Of a stretch of 47,567 nucleotides of DNA, positions 22,509-31,857 are shown piece by piece. Position numbers and translations under genes: made by a program. The stretch's first letter is position 1. Each line of letters opens with the position of its first letter. The notes under the pieces were generated by a model. That model ran no database searches, was not told where the DNA came from, and was given only the letters and a program-made list of their open reading frames with translations. The stretch comes from a virus: positions 1-47,567 of the IMG/VR virus record IMGVR_UViG_3300020156_000451; one strand, given 5' to 3'.

Positions 22509-23039
22509 ATGATGCTCGACCAACGGCCTTTGGCCTCGACCGAGATAGCGGAAGGGTACGCCGAAACGGCCATTCTTGCGGAGCGGAGACGGCAGAAAGT
22601 TGCTGGGTTCGGGGATGTCATGGCAGCGGCGGCCTGGGCCAGTGTCGCCCGCTACTGCACCGATATGGCGAAGAGCAAGGCCATGGATGACGACCAATTC
22701 AAGTTCCAACGCGACCGGGACCGGCACCGCCGAGAGGTGCCGATGACTGCAGAAATGATGGATGTGGTTGGCATCAGGGCCGTGGCCGGGGCGGAGGGGA
22801 GTCTTCGGCCGTGGCAGGAAGCCTTGATCGAACTAGCGATGGGGTACCTGTCTCCGATGCAGCGGGTCTGCTTCGAGCTGGTGGTCGGTGGACTGCTCAC
22901 AGTCAAGGAGGTAGCGGAAGCGCTGGACATGGACGAGCGACAGGTCCGCCAGCATCTGGCCCGGGCGAAGGCGACCATGAAGCGCAGTGTCCAGCCTCGC
23001 ATCGCCCCGCTTATTGAGGAACGAAGAAAATATCGCTAA
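22509..23039 (+). CDS. Sigma-70-region-4-like late regulator (ArpU-type)
   Basis: 176 residues from ATG 22509 or 22512 (GGGAGGAA upstream). The C-terminal ~70 residues read as sigma region 4: LSPMQRVCFELVVGGLLTVKEVAEAL, then ERQVRQHLARAKATMKR. Such proteins precede the HNH-terminase block in many Firmicute phages and switch on late genes. Ends in a perfect intrinsic terminator. Confidence 0.7.
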   Translation: MMLDQRPLASTEIAEGYAETAILAERRRQKVAGFGDVMAAAAWASVARYCTDMAKSKAMDDDQFKFQRDRDRHRREVPMTAEMMDVVGIRAVAGAEGSLRPWQEALIELAMGYLSPMQRVCFELVVGGLLTVKEVAEALDMDERQVRQHLARAKATMKRSVQPRIAPLIEERRKYR

Positions 23040-23047
23040 ACAGTAGG

Positions 23048-23075
23048 AGCGCATACAAAACTGTATGCGCTTTTT
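23048..23075 (+). terminator. Rho-independent terminator
   Basis: Perfect 10-bp stem (AGCGCATACA / TGTATGCGCT), 4-base loop and a T5 run right after the regulator gene. Confidence 0.95.
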
Positions 23076-23091
23076 GCCTATAAGTGAGGGC

Positions 23092-23107
23092 GTCGCTCGC
23101 GCTACAT
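23092..23107 (+). repeat. 16-bp dispersed element, copy 5 (perfect)
   Basis: GTCGCTCGCGCTACAT between the terminator and the next ATG, 20 bases from it. Confidence 0.95.
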
Positions 23108-23127
23108 CGTGGTCGAGGTGGTTACTC

Positions 23128-23439
23128 ATGACCAAGAGTGATGAGTTGCTGGCTACTGCTGTCGCCATCGGACGCACCGCAGGAGGCCTGGCAGAGCAGG
23201 TGATTGCCGAAGGTGGCGACATGACTGCCCTGGCCGCAGACTTGCAGACGCTGCAGGCGGCAGCGGTGATCTGCCGGCGTGAAGCGGAGCGAATCGCTGC
23301 CCAGGACGCACGGGCTGAGGGGGCGGCGCCGCTCTGTCAGAGGTGCGATCACGTTCACGGCGAGGCGGCGTGCACCAAGGGATACGATCGTCGGCAAGCC
23401 TGCCTGCGCGGGCACTGCGATGGATACGACCCTCAGTAG
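23128..23439 (+). CDS. Small hypothetical protein with Cys-rich C-terminus
   Basis: 103 residues, ATG 23128 with GAGGTGG upstream. Helical N-terminal ~65 residues and a Cys/His tail (CQRCDHVHGEAACTKG, CLRGHCDG) likely binding zinc. Family unknown. Flanked on both sides by the 16-bp element. Confidence 0.6.
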   Translation: MTKSDELLATAVAIGRTAGGLAEQVIAEGGDMTALAADLQTLQAAAVICRREAERIAAQDARAEGAAPLCQRCDHVHGEAACTKGYDRRQACLRGHCDGYDPQ

Positions 23440-23440
23440 T

Positions 23441-23456
23441 GTCGCTCGCGCTACAT
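23441..23456 (+). repeat. 16-bp dispersed element, copy 6 (perfect)
   Basis: GTCGCTCGCGCTACAT, starting one base after the stop of the preceding gene. Confidence 0.95.
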
Positions 23457-23472
23457 CTGGCGATGGGGGGTA

Positions 23473-23577
23473 GTGACCTTGTCGACCAGTGCTAAGGCTG
23501 GACGGGGGGAGGCGCAGCGTTACTACGACAAGCGCAAGCGCAACTGGCCAGGTGACATTCGCTCTGCTCCACCTTAG
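23473..23577 (+). CDS. Very short basic ORF
   Basis: 34 residues from GTG 23473, preceded by a G-rich stretch. Composition KAGRGEAQRYYDKRKRN is protein-like and highly basic. It fills the gap between the 16-bp element and the HNH gene. Uncertain because of its size. Confidence 0.35.
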   Translation: MTLSTSAKAGRGEAQRYYDKRKRNWPGDIRSAPP

Positions 23578-23598
23578 GTATGGATCGGCGGTGAGACG

Positions 23599-23940
23599 AT
23601 GGCTAGGTTTCCGCAGGTGTACAGAAAAGCTGAATGGCAACAGGCTAGAGAGGTTGTCATTCTGCGTAGCGGAGGATTATGCGAGGCGTGCCTCAAACAG
23701 GGCCTCGTCGAGCCTGGCCTGGAGGTTGACCACATCATCGAGTTGACAGAGCACAACTGGCAGGAGTGGGGCATTGCCTACAACCCTGACAATCTCCAAA
23801 ACCTGTGCAAACCGTGTCACGACGCCAAGCATGGGCGCGTGAAAGAGACAGGGCTTGACCAGTTCGTGTCGCCGGTTGCCGCTGAAAAGCCGATAGGTGT
23901 CTCCCCCCCTGTCGAAAGGCGGGGGTGCAGCGGCGGATGA
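23599..23940 (+). CDS. HNH endonuclease of the packaging module
   Basis: 113 residues with the full HNH fold: LCEACLKQG, EVDHIIEL, NPDNLQNLCKPCHDAKHGR (two CxxC zinc pairs, catalytic His in DHI, Asn and final His). HNH proteins beside terminase are needed for cos cleavage in HK97-type phages. ATG 23599. Confidence 0.9.
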   Translation: MARFPQVYRKAEWQQAREVVILRSGGLCEACLKQGLVEPGLEVDHIIELTEHNWQEWGIAYNPDNLQNLCKPCHDAKHGRVKETGLDQFVSPVAAEKPIGVSPPVERRGCSGG

Positions 23941-24014
23941 CCGAGCAGGAAGGTTCCAATTTACTCGCGGGTCTCCGCACATAGGGGGGGCCTTTCGCAA
24001 AGGGGTGACAATTT

Positions 24015-24422
24015 GTGAAAAATTCGAGCGAATTGCCGCGAGACACGCGGATCAAGCGAGAGGTGAGCCGGCTTCGCCGGATTCTGAAGAAGGTGCCGGA
24101 AGTCAGACAGCAGCTGGCCATCGGCTTGGTTGAGCGTGCCGCTTTCCTGCGTGTCGAGTTGGAGGACCTGGAGGCCGACATCAACAAGAACGGCACCACC
24201 GAGGTTTATCAGCCGAGCGAGGATTCGCCACCCATAACGAGGATTCGGGCAGCCGCCCAGCAGTATGACAAGCTGGTCAAAAGCTACACGACCGTCTGCC
24301 GGCAGATTGACGACCTGGTACCGCAAGGTGGTAAGCCGGGCGAAAAAGTCACGGCTCCGTCTGATGCCCTCCAGAACCTGATTCAGAGTAGGGCCGAAGG
24401 TCGGATGCGGCGTGTCAAATAG
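24015..24422 (+). CDS. terS: Terminase small subunit (probable)
   Basis: 135 residues from GTG 24015. All-helical and charged, of the size and position of P27-type small terminases, immediately before and overlapping terL by 11 bases. Assigned chiefly by position; no diagnostic motif. Confidence 0.65.
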   Translation: MKNSSELPRDTRIKREVSRLRRILKKVPEVRQQLAIGLVERAAFLRVELEDLEADINKNGTTEVYQPSEDSPPITRIRAAAQQYDKLVKSYTTVCRQIDDLVPQGGKPGEKVTAPSDALQNLIQSRAEGRMRRVK

Positions 24423-26169
24423 ATCTGCTGCTATGCTGCCCGCACACATACGCGCCTGGCATGACTACGTCGAGCGGGAGCCGGAGAAGCACTGCTCAGA
24501 CGTCAAGCAGCTCAAGCGAATGATTGAGGAGCTGCTGGCCAGAGACGACGTCTGGTACGACGACACCGACGTAGAACTGTTCATCGGCTTCTGCCGGCTG
24601 TTCCGGCACAAGGATGGCCGCTGGGCCGGGCAATCGCTGGAACTGTCCATTGAACAGCGGTACATCGTTGCCTGCGTGTTCGGAATCAAGACCCACGATC
24701 CGGAGCTAGACATGACAGTTCGGTATTTTACCGAACTCGTTTTGTTTGTAGCGCGGAAATGGGGCAAGTCACTCTTCATTTCGGCCATTGCGGCTTTCAT
24801 GCTCATGCTGGACGGTGAGCATGGCGCTCAGGTCTGGTGCCTGGCAACGGTCAGGACTCAGGCTGCCATCGTCTACGACAATACCAAGGCACTGATGATG
24901 TCCAGCGAGGACATCACGCCACCCAACGATCCCCGGCGTCACTGGCGCACCAAGCGCGACCGGGATAACAGCGAAATGCTGATCTTCCCTGCCACCAACA
25001 GCTACATGAAGGCCGGTGGCAAGAACAGCGAAAACCAGGACGGTCTATCACCGCACTGCTTTGTTATTGACGAATGCCACGCCGTAAAGGACCGAAACAC
25101 CTATGACGTGTTCTCGTCGGCTACAGGGGCCAGAACCCAGCCACTAGGCGTGATCATTTCAACGTTCGGGTTCGTGCGGGAGGGGATTTTCGACAGCGTT
25201 CTTAAGCGGTGCGAGGACCGGCTTGCCGGCAAGAGTGACGAGCGACTATTCCCGATGATTTTTCGCATCGACACGGCCGATAAGCCCGAAGATCGCTCCT
25301 GCTGGATCAAGGCGAATCCAGGCATTCCAGAGGCGCGGCCCACGATGCGGTACCTCGAAGCTGAGTATCAAAAGGCCCAGCAGGATCCCGCTCAAATGCC
25401 CAGCGTCCTGGCCAAGCACTTCAACCGTGCATCCGGGACCAGTGTGGCCTATTTTGATCTGCACCAGGTTGATCCATGTGCTGCCGATATGTCCGTCGAT
25501 GTGCTCAGGAACCGGTATGCCGTTGGCGGTGTGGACCTCTCAGAGACCACCGACCTGTGCTGCGCCTCGGCGCTCGTTCCCCTAGATGGCAGCCTGCATC
25601 TGTTCCAGCGCTATTTTATCGCCCGCAATCGGATTGAGCAGAGTGCCAAGCGGGACCGGATGGCCTACGAGAGTTTCGTTAGCACCGGTGCGGCCGATCC
25701 GCTGCACGATAGCTTGTTGCACATCTGCGATGGCAGTTTCGTGAGCCGTAAGGATGTGGCGGATTGGTTCTCCATGCTGGCCCGTGACTATGGCGTCACG
25801 TTCTGGAAAATCGGCGCTGACCGGTGGCATTTGGCTGATTTCATCGAGGACATGGAGATTGCCGGGTTCCCACGAGAGGGGAAGGATGGGGTTGGGGTTG
25901 TCTTCGAGGTGGCCCAGGGGGCGAAGACACTCTCCGAGCCTATGAAAGAGACCCGGGTGATATTTAACGACCGCAAGATGGTATTCAGCCGCCACAACGG
26001 GCTGTTCCGCTGGTGTGTGACCAACACGGCGGCAAAGATCGACGAGAACGCCAACATCCAGCCGGACAAGCGGGCGTCACGGGCGCGTATCGACGGATAT
26101 TCGTCCTACCTGATGGCCTATGTGGCCTACAAGAAGGTGCAGGACGATTTTGCTGTCTATCAACCTTGA
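24412..26169 (+). CDS. terL: Terminase large subunit
   Basis: 585 residues. ATPase motor with variant Walker A (VARKWGKS, ~113-120) and Walker B with catalytic Glu (CFVIDE, ~216-221), a motor-coupling STFGF segment, and a C-terminal RNase-H-like nuclease starting at GGVDLSETTD (~365). Packages DNA into proheads and cuts concatemers. GTG 24412 overlaps terS; ATG 24433 is an alternative start. Confidence 0.95.
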   Translation: MSNRSAAMLPAHIRAWHDYVEREPEKHCSDVKQLKRMIEELLARDDVWYDDTDVELFIGFCRLFRHKDGRWAGQSLELSIEQRYIVACVFGIKTHDPELDMTVRYFTELVLFVARKWGKSLFISAIAAFMLMLDGEHGAQVWCLATVRTQAAIVYDNTKALMMSSEDITPPNDPRRHWRTKRDRDNSEMLIFPATNSYMKAGGKNSENQDGLSPHCFVIDECHAVKDRNTYDVFSSATGARTQPLGVIISTFGFVREGIFDSVLKRCEDRLAGKSDERLFPMIFRIDTADKPEDRSCWIKANPGIPEARPTMRYLEAEYQKAQQDPAQMPSVLAKHFNRASGTSVAYFDLHQVDPCAADMSVDVLRNRYAVGGVDLSETTDLCCASALVPLDGSLHLFQRYFIARNRIEQSAKRDRMAYESFVSTGAADPLHDSLLHICDGSFVSRKDVADWFSMLARDYGVTFWKIGADRWHLADFIEDMEIAGFPREGKDGVGVVFEVAQGAKTLSEPMKETRVIFNDRKMVFSRHNGLFRWCVTNTAAKIDENANIQPDKRASRARIDGYSSYLMAYVAYKKVQDDFAVYQP

Positions 26170-26188
26170 TGTCGGAGGGGGTGAGTGT

Positions 26189-27340
26189 TTGGGGTGGCTG
26201 CAGCGGGCATTCAATCGATATCGTGAACCGCCCACGGAGGTGAAAATGATCACCGAGTGGGGCGAAGCATTCCGGGCGTGGGATGGGTCGATCTACAAGA
26301 GCGACATCGTCAGGGCAGCAATCAGGCCCAAGGTGAAGGCGATTGGGAAGCTCATGGCCATGCATGTCCGTGAGGACGCAACTGGCCTCAAGATCAACCC
26401 TGAACCATACATGCGGGTCCTGCTGGAGGATCCCAATCCATACTCGGGCGGCCAGTTGTTTCGGGAACGCATGGCGACGCTCGTGGCAGTCAACAACAAC
26501 GCGTTTGCCCGAATCTACCGAGACCCGGACGGGTATCCGGTGCAGCTCTACCCGCTGCGGGCTACGAGCGCTGAGGCAATCCGCAAAGACAACGGGACGT
26601 TGTTCGTGCGGTTCCAGCTCGCCGGTGGCAAGCCACTAGAGCTGCCGTATACCGACGTGATTCACCTGCGGGATGATTACAACGATAACGACCTGTTCGG
26701 ATCGTCGAAAGCTGATTCACTGAAATCCATGCTTGATGTCATCGCAGCATCTGACCAGAGCATCGTGCAGGCGGTCAAGCGCTCATCTGTCATCCGGTGG
26801 CTAATGAAGTTCAAGGTCCAGCTCAAGCCAGAGGACCGCCGGCAGCAGGTCAAGGAGTTCTCCGAGCAGTTTCTATCGCTGGAGAACGAGACTGGCGTTG
26901 CGGCCTCTGACCCGGCCCGCTACGATCTGGATACGGTGAAGCACAACGATTACGTGCCGGCTTCGCCTCACCAGCAGCGGGCAATCGACCGCATCCAGGC
27001 CTTTTTTGGCGTCAACGACAAGATCGTTCAAGCCAAGTTCACTGAGGACGACTGGATCGCCTATTACGAGGCAGAAATCGAACCACTGGCGCAACAGATG
27101 AGCGAGGAGTTTACACGCAAGCTGTTTACCCGCCGGGAGCGCGGTTTTGGTAACCGGATCGTTTTCGGTGCGACCGATCTGTCCTATGCCAGCATGAGGA
27201 CGAAGCTGGAGCTACGCCAGTTGGTGGACCGGGGAGCTATGGTTCCCAACGAATGGCGGCGTGTACTCAACCTGCCGCCAATTGAGGGTGGCGACAAACC
27301 AGTCCGGCGCCTGGATACGGCCGAGGTTGGCAAGGAATGA
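26189..27340 (+). CDS. HK97-family portal protein
   Basis: 383 residues. TTG 26189 gives the usual MGWLQRAF start and has GGAGGGGG six bases upstream. Contains segments typical of the HK97 portal: NPEPYMRVLLEDPNPYSGG, NNNAFARIYRDPDGYP, DVIHLRDDYNDND. Forms the dodecameric DNA entry ring. Confidence 0.9.
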   Translation: MGWLQRAFNRYREPPTEVKMITEWGEAFRAWDGSIYKSDIVRAAIRPKVKAIGKLMAMHVREDATGLKINPEPYMRVLLEDPNPYSGGQLFRERMATLVAVNNNAFARIYRDPDGYPVQLYPLRATSAEAIRKDNGTLFVRFQLAGGKPLELPYTDVIHLRDDYNDNDLFGSSKADSLKSMLDVIAASDQSIVQAVKRSSVIRWLMKFKVQLKPEDRRQQVKEFSEQFLSLENETGVAASDPARYDLDTVKHNDYVPASPHQQRAIDRIQAFFGVNDKIVQAKFTEDDWIAYYEAEIEPLAQQMSEEFTRKLFTRRERGFGNRIVFGATDLSYASMRTKLELRQLVDRGAMVPNEWRRVLNLPPIEGGDKPVRRLDTAEVGKE

Positions 27341-27356
27341 AAGGTGGTGAACGAGG

Positions 27357-28112
27357 CTGAAAAAGTTTTGGAACTTCAAAAATGCGTCGGAGGAGAAGGT
27401 TGAGCTCCGCATCGACGGTGATATCGTCGATGATGACGATGTGTGGATCTACGAATGGTTTGGGGAAAAGTGCGCCAGCCCCAACGCATTCCGCCAGTCG
27501 CTGAAGGAGCATCGGGGCAAGGAAATCACGGTCTGGATTAACAGCCGTGGTGGCAACGTCTGGGCAGCCTCTGGCATTTACAACGCCCTGAAGGAGCATG
27601 ACGGGAAGGTAATCGTCAAGGTCGACGGCAAGGCGTTGTCGGCCGGCAGCATCATCGCCATGGCCGGTAATGAAGTGCTCATGGGCCCGGTTTCCATGAT
27701 GATGATTCACAATCCATGGTTCAGCGCAGCCGGCGATGCGAACGAACTTCGGCGCTCCGCCGATGTGCTCGACCAGGTCAAGGAAGCCATCGTAAACGCC
27801 TACGTTGCCAAGACAGGGCTGTCGCGGGATGAGCTGTGGAAGCTGATGGATGAGGAGACCTGGATGGGGGCTAACAAAGCCCTCGAACTAGGCTTTGCCG
27901 ACGGGATTCTTTATGCGGATGATCCCAGCTCCCAAGCGGCGCAGAACAGCCTGATGTTCAGCCGTATGGCCATCCAGAACAGTGCGACCGCCTCGCTGCG
28001 GCGCTTTTTTGATGTCGCAGCAACGATTCGCGGGCCGGCTCCGGCACCTGGTGTACCGCTGAGCATGCAGTTGGATCTGATCAAATTGAGGGAGGTAGCC
28101 GAGCGTGAATAG
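27357..28112 (+). CDS. ClpP-type prohead protease, CTG start
   Basis: 251 residues. From CTG 27357 the protein starts KKFWNFKNAS, the classic beginning of phage ClpP-like proteases, and AAGGTGGTGA lies upstream; the first GTG in frame is at 27441, inside the conserved region. Catalytic Ser98 (SAGSIIAMAG) and His118 (MMMIHNPW). Cleaves the delta domain from the capsid protein during prohead maturation. Confidence 0.85.
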   Translation: MKKFWNFKNASEEKVELRIDGDIVDDDDVWIYEWFGEKCASPNAFRQSLKEHRGKEITVWINSRGGNVWAASGIYNALKEHDGKVIVKVDGKALSAGSIIAMAGNEVLMGPVSMMMIHNPWFSAAGDANELRRSADVLDQVKEAIVNAYVAKTGLSRDELWKLMDEETWMGANKALELGFADGILYADDPSSQAAQNSLMFSRMAIQNSATASLRRFFDVAATIRGPAPAPGVPLSMQLDLIKLREVAERE

Positions 28113-29331
28113 GCAGGCGTATGTCGAGAAGCGGAAGGCCCTGGTCGCCGAGGCCGAGGCCTATGTGAACGAGGGAAACCGGGAGAAGTTCGAAGCCAAG
28201 AAGGCCGAGATCGAGGCGCTCGACAAGAGCTATGACGAAGAGGTGAAGGCGCGGGCCAACGCCCGGGCGATGCGCGACCAGCTGACCGACCTGTCCGGAC
28301 GGCAGCTCGGCGGCGATGATCAGCATCATGAAGACGACCAGGTTGTTGACCGCACCGGTACCGATGAGCCGTTCGGCGCTCGCCGGGGCCTCTGGGTGCC
28401 GTCCGCCACTCGCGGCAAGACCCTCAAGGCCATGAACGCGGTCCAGCTTACGTCGGAGGGCATCATCGTTCCGAAGCGGTACTCGGCCGAGCTGGAGCCC
28501 GCCTTCAACCAGGTTTCCGCTCTGGTCGACCGGGTTCGGCTGTTCCCGCGTCTGGGTGGCGAGTCCTTCGAGAAGTCCTATGTCAAGGGCTACGGAGAAG
28601 GCGCCGAGACGGCGGATGATGCGGACTACACTGCCACCGACACGACGTTCGGCGCCGCAGCGCTGGCCAAGGCCAAGATCACGGCCTACAGCGAAGAGGA
28701 CGAGGGTGTCCTCAAGCTCCCTGATGCCGACTACGATTCCGAGGTGGTCGCGGGAGTTCGCATCGCCTTGCGGAAGCGCCTCACCCGTCAGATCCTGATC
28801 GGCACAGGGGCCGCCAACCGCCTGACCGGCATTTTTGCCTCGACTTACGCTGGCGCCACGCCCACCAAGGGTGCGATTGATCCGGCGACTGACGTCGGCT
28901 TTGCGGAGATCGACGAGAACACCCTGGACGAGCTGATTTTCGGCTACGGTGGCGAGGAGGACGTCGAGGACGGTGCTGCCCTGATCCTCAACAAGCTGGA
29001 TTTGAAGGCATTTGCCCAGCTTCGCGACGCCAACGGCAACAAGGTCCACACCATCCGGGCGATGGGCAACACCGGCACGATTGATGGTGTCAGCTACATC
29101 ATCAACAGCGCGTGCAAGGCGATCTCCGCTGCCGGCACGGCAGCCGGTGACTACGCCATGGCCTACGGCCACCTGTCCAGCTACGGCCTGGCGATCTTCT
29201 CCGACATCGACATCCAGCGGAGCACGGACTACAAGTTCCGCTCCGGCCAGATCGCCCACCGCGGCAGCGTCTATGCCGGCGGCAACGTGATCCGTTGGAA
29301 CGGCTTCCTGCGGGCCAAGAAGGGCGCGTAG
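28105..29331 (+). CDS. HK97-type major capsid protein
   Basis: 408 residues from GTG 28105, overlapping the protease by 8 bases. Residues 1-~110 are a charged helical scaffolding (delta) domain; the remainder is the HK97 fold with GGESFEKSYVKGYGEGAE and a TRQILIGTGAANRLTGIFA segment. No separate scaffold gene is seen, in keeping with this. Confidence 0.95.
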   Translation: MNRQAYVEKRKALVAEAEAYVNEGNREKFEAKKAEIEALDKSYDEEVKARANARAMRDQLTDLSGRQLGGDDQHHEDDQVVDRTGTDEPFGARRGLWVPSATRGKTLKAMNAVQLTSEGIIVPKRYSAELEPAFNQVSALVDRVRLFPRLGGESFEKSYVKGYGEGAETADDADYTATDTTFGAAALAKAKITAYSEEDEGVLKLPDADYDSEVVAGVRIALRKRLTRQILIGTGAANRLTGIFASTYAGATPTKGAIDPATDVGFAEIDENTLDELIFGYGGEEDVEDGAALILNKLDLKAFAQLRDANGNKVHTIRAMGNTGTIDGVSYIINSACKAISAAGTAAGDYAMAYGHLSSYGLAIFSDIDIQRSTDYKFRSGQIAHRGSVYAGGNVIRWNGFLRAKKGA

Positions 29332-29407
29332 TTCCGGCTGACCAATCACGACGAGGGGGCGTACTGTTAGGTGCGCCCCCTCCCAGCAGAGAGGAGCTGC
29401 TCTTGAC

Positions 29408-30388
29408 GTGCGAATCGGATACAACCCCAAGGGCGGGCGCATCAAGACCGATGCCCGGGTTTCCGGCGTCCGGGTCTCCATCGACCAGGGCTTCATCGCA
29501 CACTTGACTGTGGCAGCGGCCGACGCGACGGCCGCAGAGACCGACGGTATCCACGCTGCCGTAGCCTGCTCGACCCCTGCGATACCGGCAGAGGCCGTGG
29601 TAAAGGCAGCATCCGCCGAGACTGACACTCTCACCACGACCGCACCGGCCGCGCTAGGGGACGCTGCGAATGCGCTCAGCGTGCTCCTGACCACCGCTGA
29701 AGATGACACCCTGGCGGTTGCTGCAGACGACGAGAACAGCACGATCAGCATCGCCCTGGCGGACACGACGGCCAACAAGAATGCCGCGGCAACCATCCAG
29801 GCTGCCATCAGGGCCCTGGAGACGGTGGGCGGAGTCGACGTGTCCGAGTTCACCTGCGCCGCCGGCGGCAACTGGGATACGGCGGCCATCGCAACCGGGG
29901 AGGCTGGTGCGGTACCGTTTGAGGGCGGTCAGACCGCAGCTGCCGACGTGGTGGCGACTCAGATCACTCAGCCCTCCGTACCTCGTAACATTACTGCGAC
30001 GGCTGGCGGCGTGGATGGCGATATCGGGGCCGTGCAGGTCGTTGTGACCGGCACCAACTACGCCGACGAAGAGATCGCGGAGACCCTGCCGGCGTTCACG
30101 GAGAACACTCCTGGCACCGTGACCGGCAACAAGGCGTTCAAGACGGTGACCAGCATTTCCATCCCCGCTCATGATGGCACCGGTGCGACGACGGCGATCG
30201 GGTTCGGCGAAAAGCTGGGCCTGCCGTATGAGCTGCCCCACAACACTGTTCTGGCCGCCTTCCTGGATAAAGCCCGGGAGGGCACTGACCCGACCGTGAC
30301 CACCAGTCCCACGGCACTGGAGTCCAACACCATCGACTTGAACAGCGCACTGGACGGCAAGGTTGTTGACGTGTACCTGATCGTCTAG
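29408..30388 (+). CDS. Structural (capsid decoration-like) protein
   Basis: 326 residues from GTG 29408 with GAGGAG upstream. Ala/Thr-rich, predicted beta, with at least two similar repeating segments of the VTVAAADATAAETDG type, and no recognised family. Between capsid and connector genes, the usual place for a head decoration or fibre protein. Confidence 0.55.
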   Translation: MRIGYNPKGGRIKTDARVSGVRVSIDQGFIAHLTVAAADATAAETDGIHAAVACSTPAIPAEAVVKAASAETDTLTTTAPAALGDAANALSVLLTTAEDDTLAVAADDENSTISIALADTTANKNAAATIQAAIRALETVGGVDVSEFTCAAGGNWDTAAIATGEAGAVPFEGGQTAAADVVATQITQPSVPRNITATAGGVDGDIGAVQVVVTGTNYADEEIAETLPAFTENTPGTVTGNKAFKTVTSISIPAHDGTGATTAIGFGEKLGLPYELPHNTVLAAFLDKAREGTDPTVTTSPTALESNTIDLNSALDGKVVDVYLIV

Positions 30389-30402
30389 CGAGGTGACCAC
30401 GC

Positions 30403-30687
30403 ATGCTGACAGCGGTCAAGACGGCCCTGCGGGTCGATGGAGACGAACTGGATACCGAGGTTCAGGATCTCATCGATGCCGCCCGGCTCGACTTGACCCT
30501 GTCGGGCGTGGCGGCAGCGAAGGCCAGTGACGACACGGACCCGCTGATCAAGCGGGCAATCATCACCTACTGCCGGGCAAACCACGACTACGCAGATAAG
30601 AGCTCGGAACGCCTTCAGCAATCCTACGACATGCTCAAGGCGCACCTGTCCATGGCGGAGGATTACAGGGCGGTGGTTGAGTCATGA
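30403..30687 (+). CDS. Head-tail connector (gp6-like)
   Basis: 94 residues of helices; VQDLIDAARLDLTLSG and DPLIKRAIITYCRANHDYAD match the gp6/QLRG head-tail adaptor pattern. Followed by a 4-base overlap with the next gene. Confidence 0.8.
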   Translation: MLTAVKTALRVDGDELDTEVQDLIDAARLDLTLSGVAAAKASDDTDPLIKRAIITYCRANHDYADKSSERLQQSYDMLKAHLSMAEDYRAVVES

Positions 30688-31007
30688 TCGCGGCTGCACA
30701 GCTCCGGCACCGGATCACCCTCCAGGAGAAACAGATCACCCAGGATACCTACGGTGCCGAGGTCGAGAACTGGGTCGACGTGGCCACCGTCTGGGCGGAG
30801 GTTTCTCCGATCAGTGGACGGGAGTACTTCGCGGCTCAACAGGTTAACGCCGAGGTGACGCATCGGATCAAGCTCCGGTACCGGGCCGGCGTCAACTCGA
30901 AAATGCAGGTCGTGTTTGGGACCCGTATTTTCGGGATCGAGTCGGTCATCAACGTGGGCGAACGCAACATCGAGATGCAGTTGATGGCTGTGGAGGTGGC
31001 GGCCTGA
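30684..31007 (+). CDS. Head closure / head-tail joining protein
   Basis: 107 residues. LRHRITLQE start, VWAEVSPISGREYFAAQQ and THRIKLRYRAGV are typical of the SPP1 gp16-like head-tail joining family. Confidence 0.85.
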   Translation: MIAAAQLRHRITLQEKQITQDTYGAEVENWVDVATVWAEVSPISGREYFAAQQVNAEVTHRIKLRYRAGVNSKMQVVFGTRIFGIESVINVGERNIEMQLMAVEVAA

Positions 31008-31459
31008 TGCGCGTCAAGGTCGACCTCAAGGGTGGAGACGAGATCCGGAAGCAACTGCAGCGGATGACCGTCGACACCGTTCAGTGCCACATCCGGGAAG
31101 CCGGCATGGCCGGCGCCGAGATCATCCGGGATGATGCGGCGGGGCGGGTGAACACGGGTCCGCACGCTGAGCATCTGAAGGATCACATCGTCATCGAAGA
31201 GGTTCGGGAGCGCGATTCTCGGGTCGACTTCGCAATTGGCCCTGATCGTGACCGCTGGTGGGGCCGCCTGGTCGAGTTCGGCCACCGCATCATACGGCTG
31301 AAGGGCTATTTTAGCAAAGGCGGGAAACGGCGGTATCGGATCCTGGAGGCGAAAGGCAGCGTGCCGGCTCACCCGTTCCTTCGGCCCGCGCTTGACAACA
31401 AGCGGCAGGATGCAAACGACAGGGTCGCGGACGTGCTGAAGAGGAGGCTGGGGCTGTGA
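31007..31459 (+). CDS. HK97 gp10-like tail component
   Basis: 150 residues. VDLKGGDEIRKQL start, a VNTGPHAEHLKDHI segment and a C-terminal AHPFLRPALDNKR match HK97 gp10/neck-type proteins. One-base overlap with the preceding gene. Confidence 0.85.
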   Translation: MRVKVDLKGGDEIRKQLQRMTVDTVQCHIREAGMAGAEIIRDDAAGRVNTGPHAEHLKDHIVIEEVRERDSRVDFAIGPDRDRWWGRLVEFGHRIIRLKGYFSKGGKRRYRILEAKGSVPAHPFLRPALDNKRQDANDRVADVLKRRLGL

Positions 31460-31857
31460 ACCTCAAAGGAGCGCTCTGTGCCTTCCTCCAGGCCAACGCT
31501 GGCGTGGCGAGCCGGGTGCACCCGCTGATCCTACCCCAGAAGCCGACCTATCCGGCCATTACGTACCAGGTGATTTCCGACGTTGCTGAGAGGAATCTCG
31601 GCGGCGTGGCACGGCGCCGGGCCCGGGTACAGTTGTCCTGCTGGGGCCGCTCGTACGCAGAAGCTACGCAGGTTGCCGGCAAGGTGAGCGCTGACCTTCA
31701 GGACTTCCAAGGGGTTATGGGCGGCGCTGGTGGCCCGTACATCATGGACTGTAACGCCCTGGATCAATCTGACCAGCACGAACCGCAAGTGGGCATCTAT
31801 CGCGTGCCGGTAGATGCCCTCATTCTCTACCGAGGAGGGGACCCGCCCAATGGGTGA
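31456..31857 (+). CDS. Tail completion protein (gp17-like, DUF3168)
   Basis: 133 residues. PLILPQKPTYPAITYQVIS and the RVQLSCWGRSYAEA segment are characteristic of DUF3168. Located as expected between gp10-like and tail-tube genes. Confidence 0.85.
   Translation: MNLKGALCAFLQANAGVASRVHPLILPQKPTYPAITYQVISDVAERNLGGVARRRARVQLSCWGRSYAEATQVAGKVSADLQDFQGVMGGAGGPYIMDCNALDQSDQHEPQVGIYRVPVDALILYRGGDPPNG

Noticed and set aside
22183-23456. Regularly repeated 16-mers as a CRISPR array
   Set aside because: Repeats are too short and separated by whole genes at irregular distances; no cas genes.
23895-24014. GC-rich inverted repeat (CCCCCC ... GGGGG) before terS as a cos site
   Set aside because: Position is right for cos in HK97-type phages, but no overhang or binding-site pattern can be told from sequence alone.
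28081-29889. 602-codon minus-strand ORF
   Set aside because: Antisense to the capsid and decoration genes; Ser/Val-rich shadow frame with no family features.
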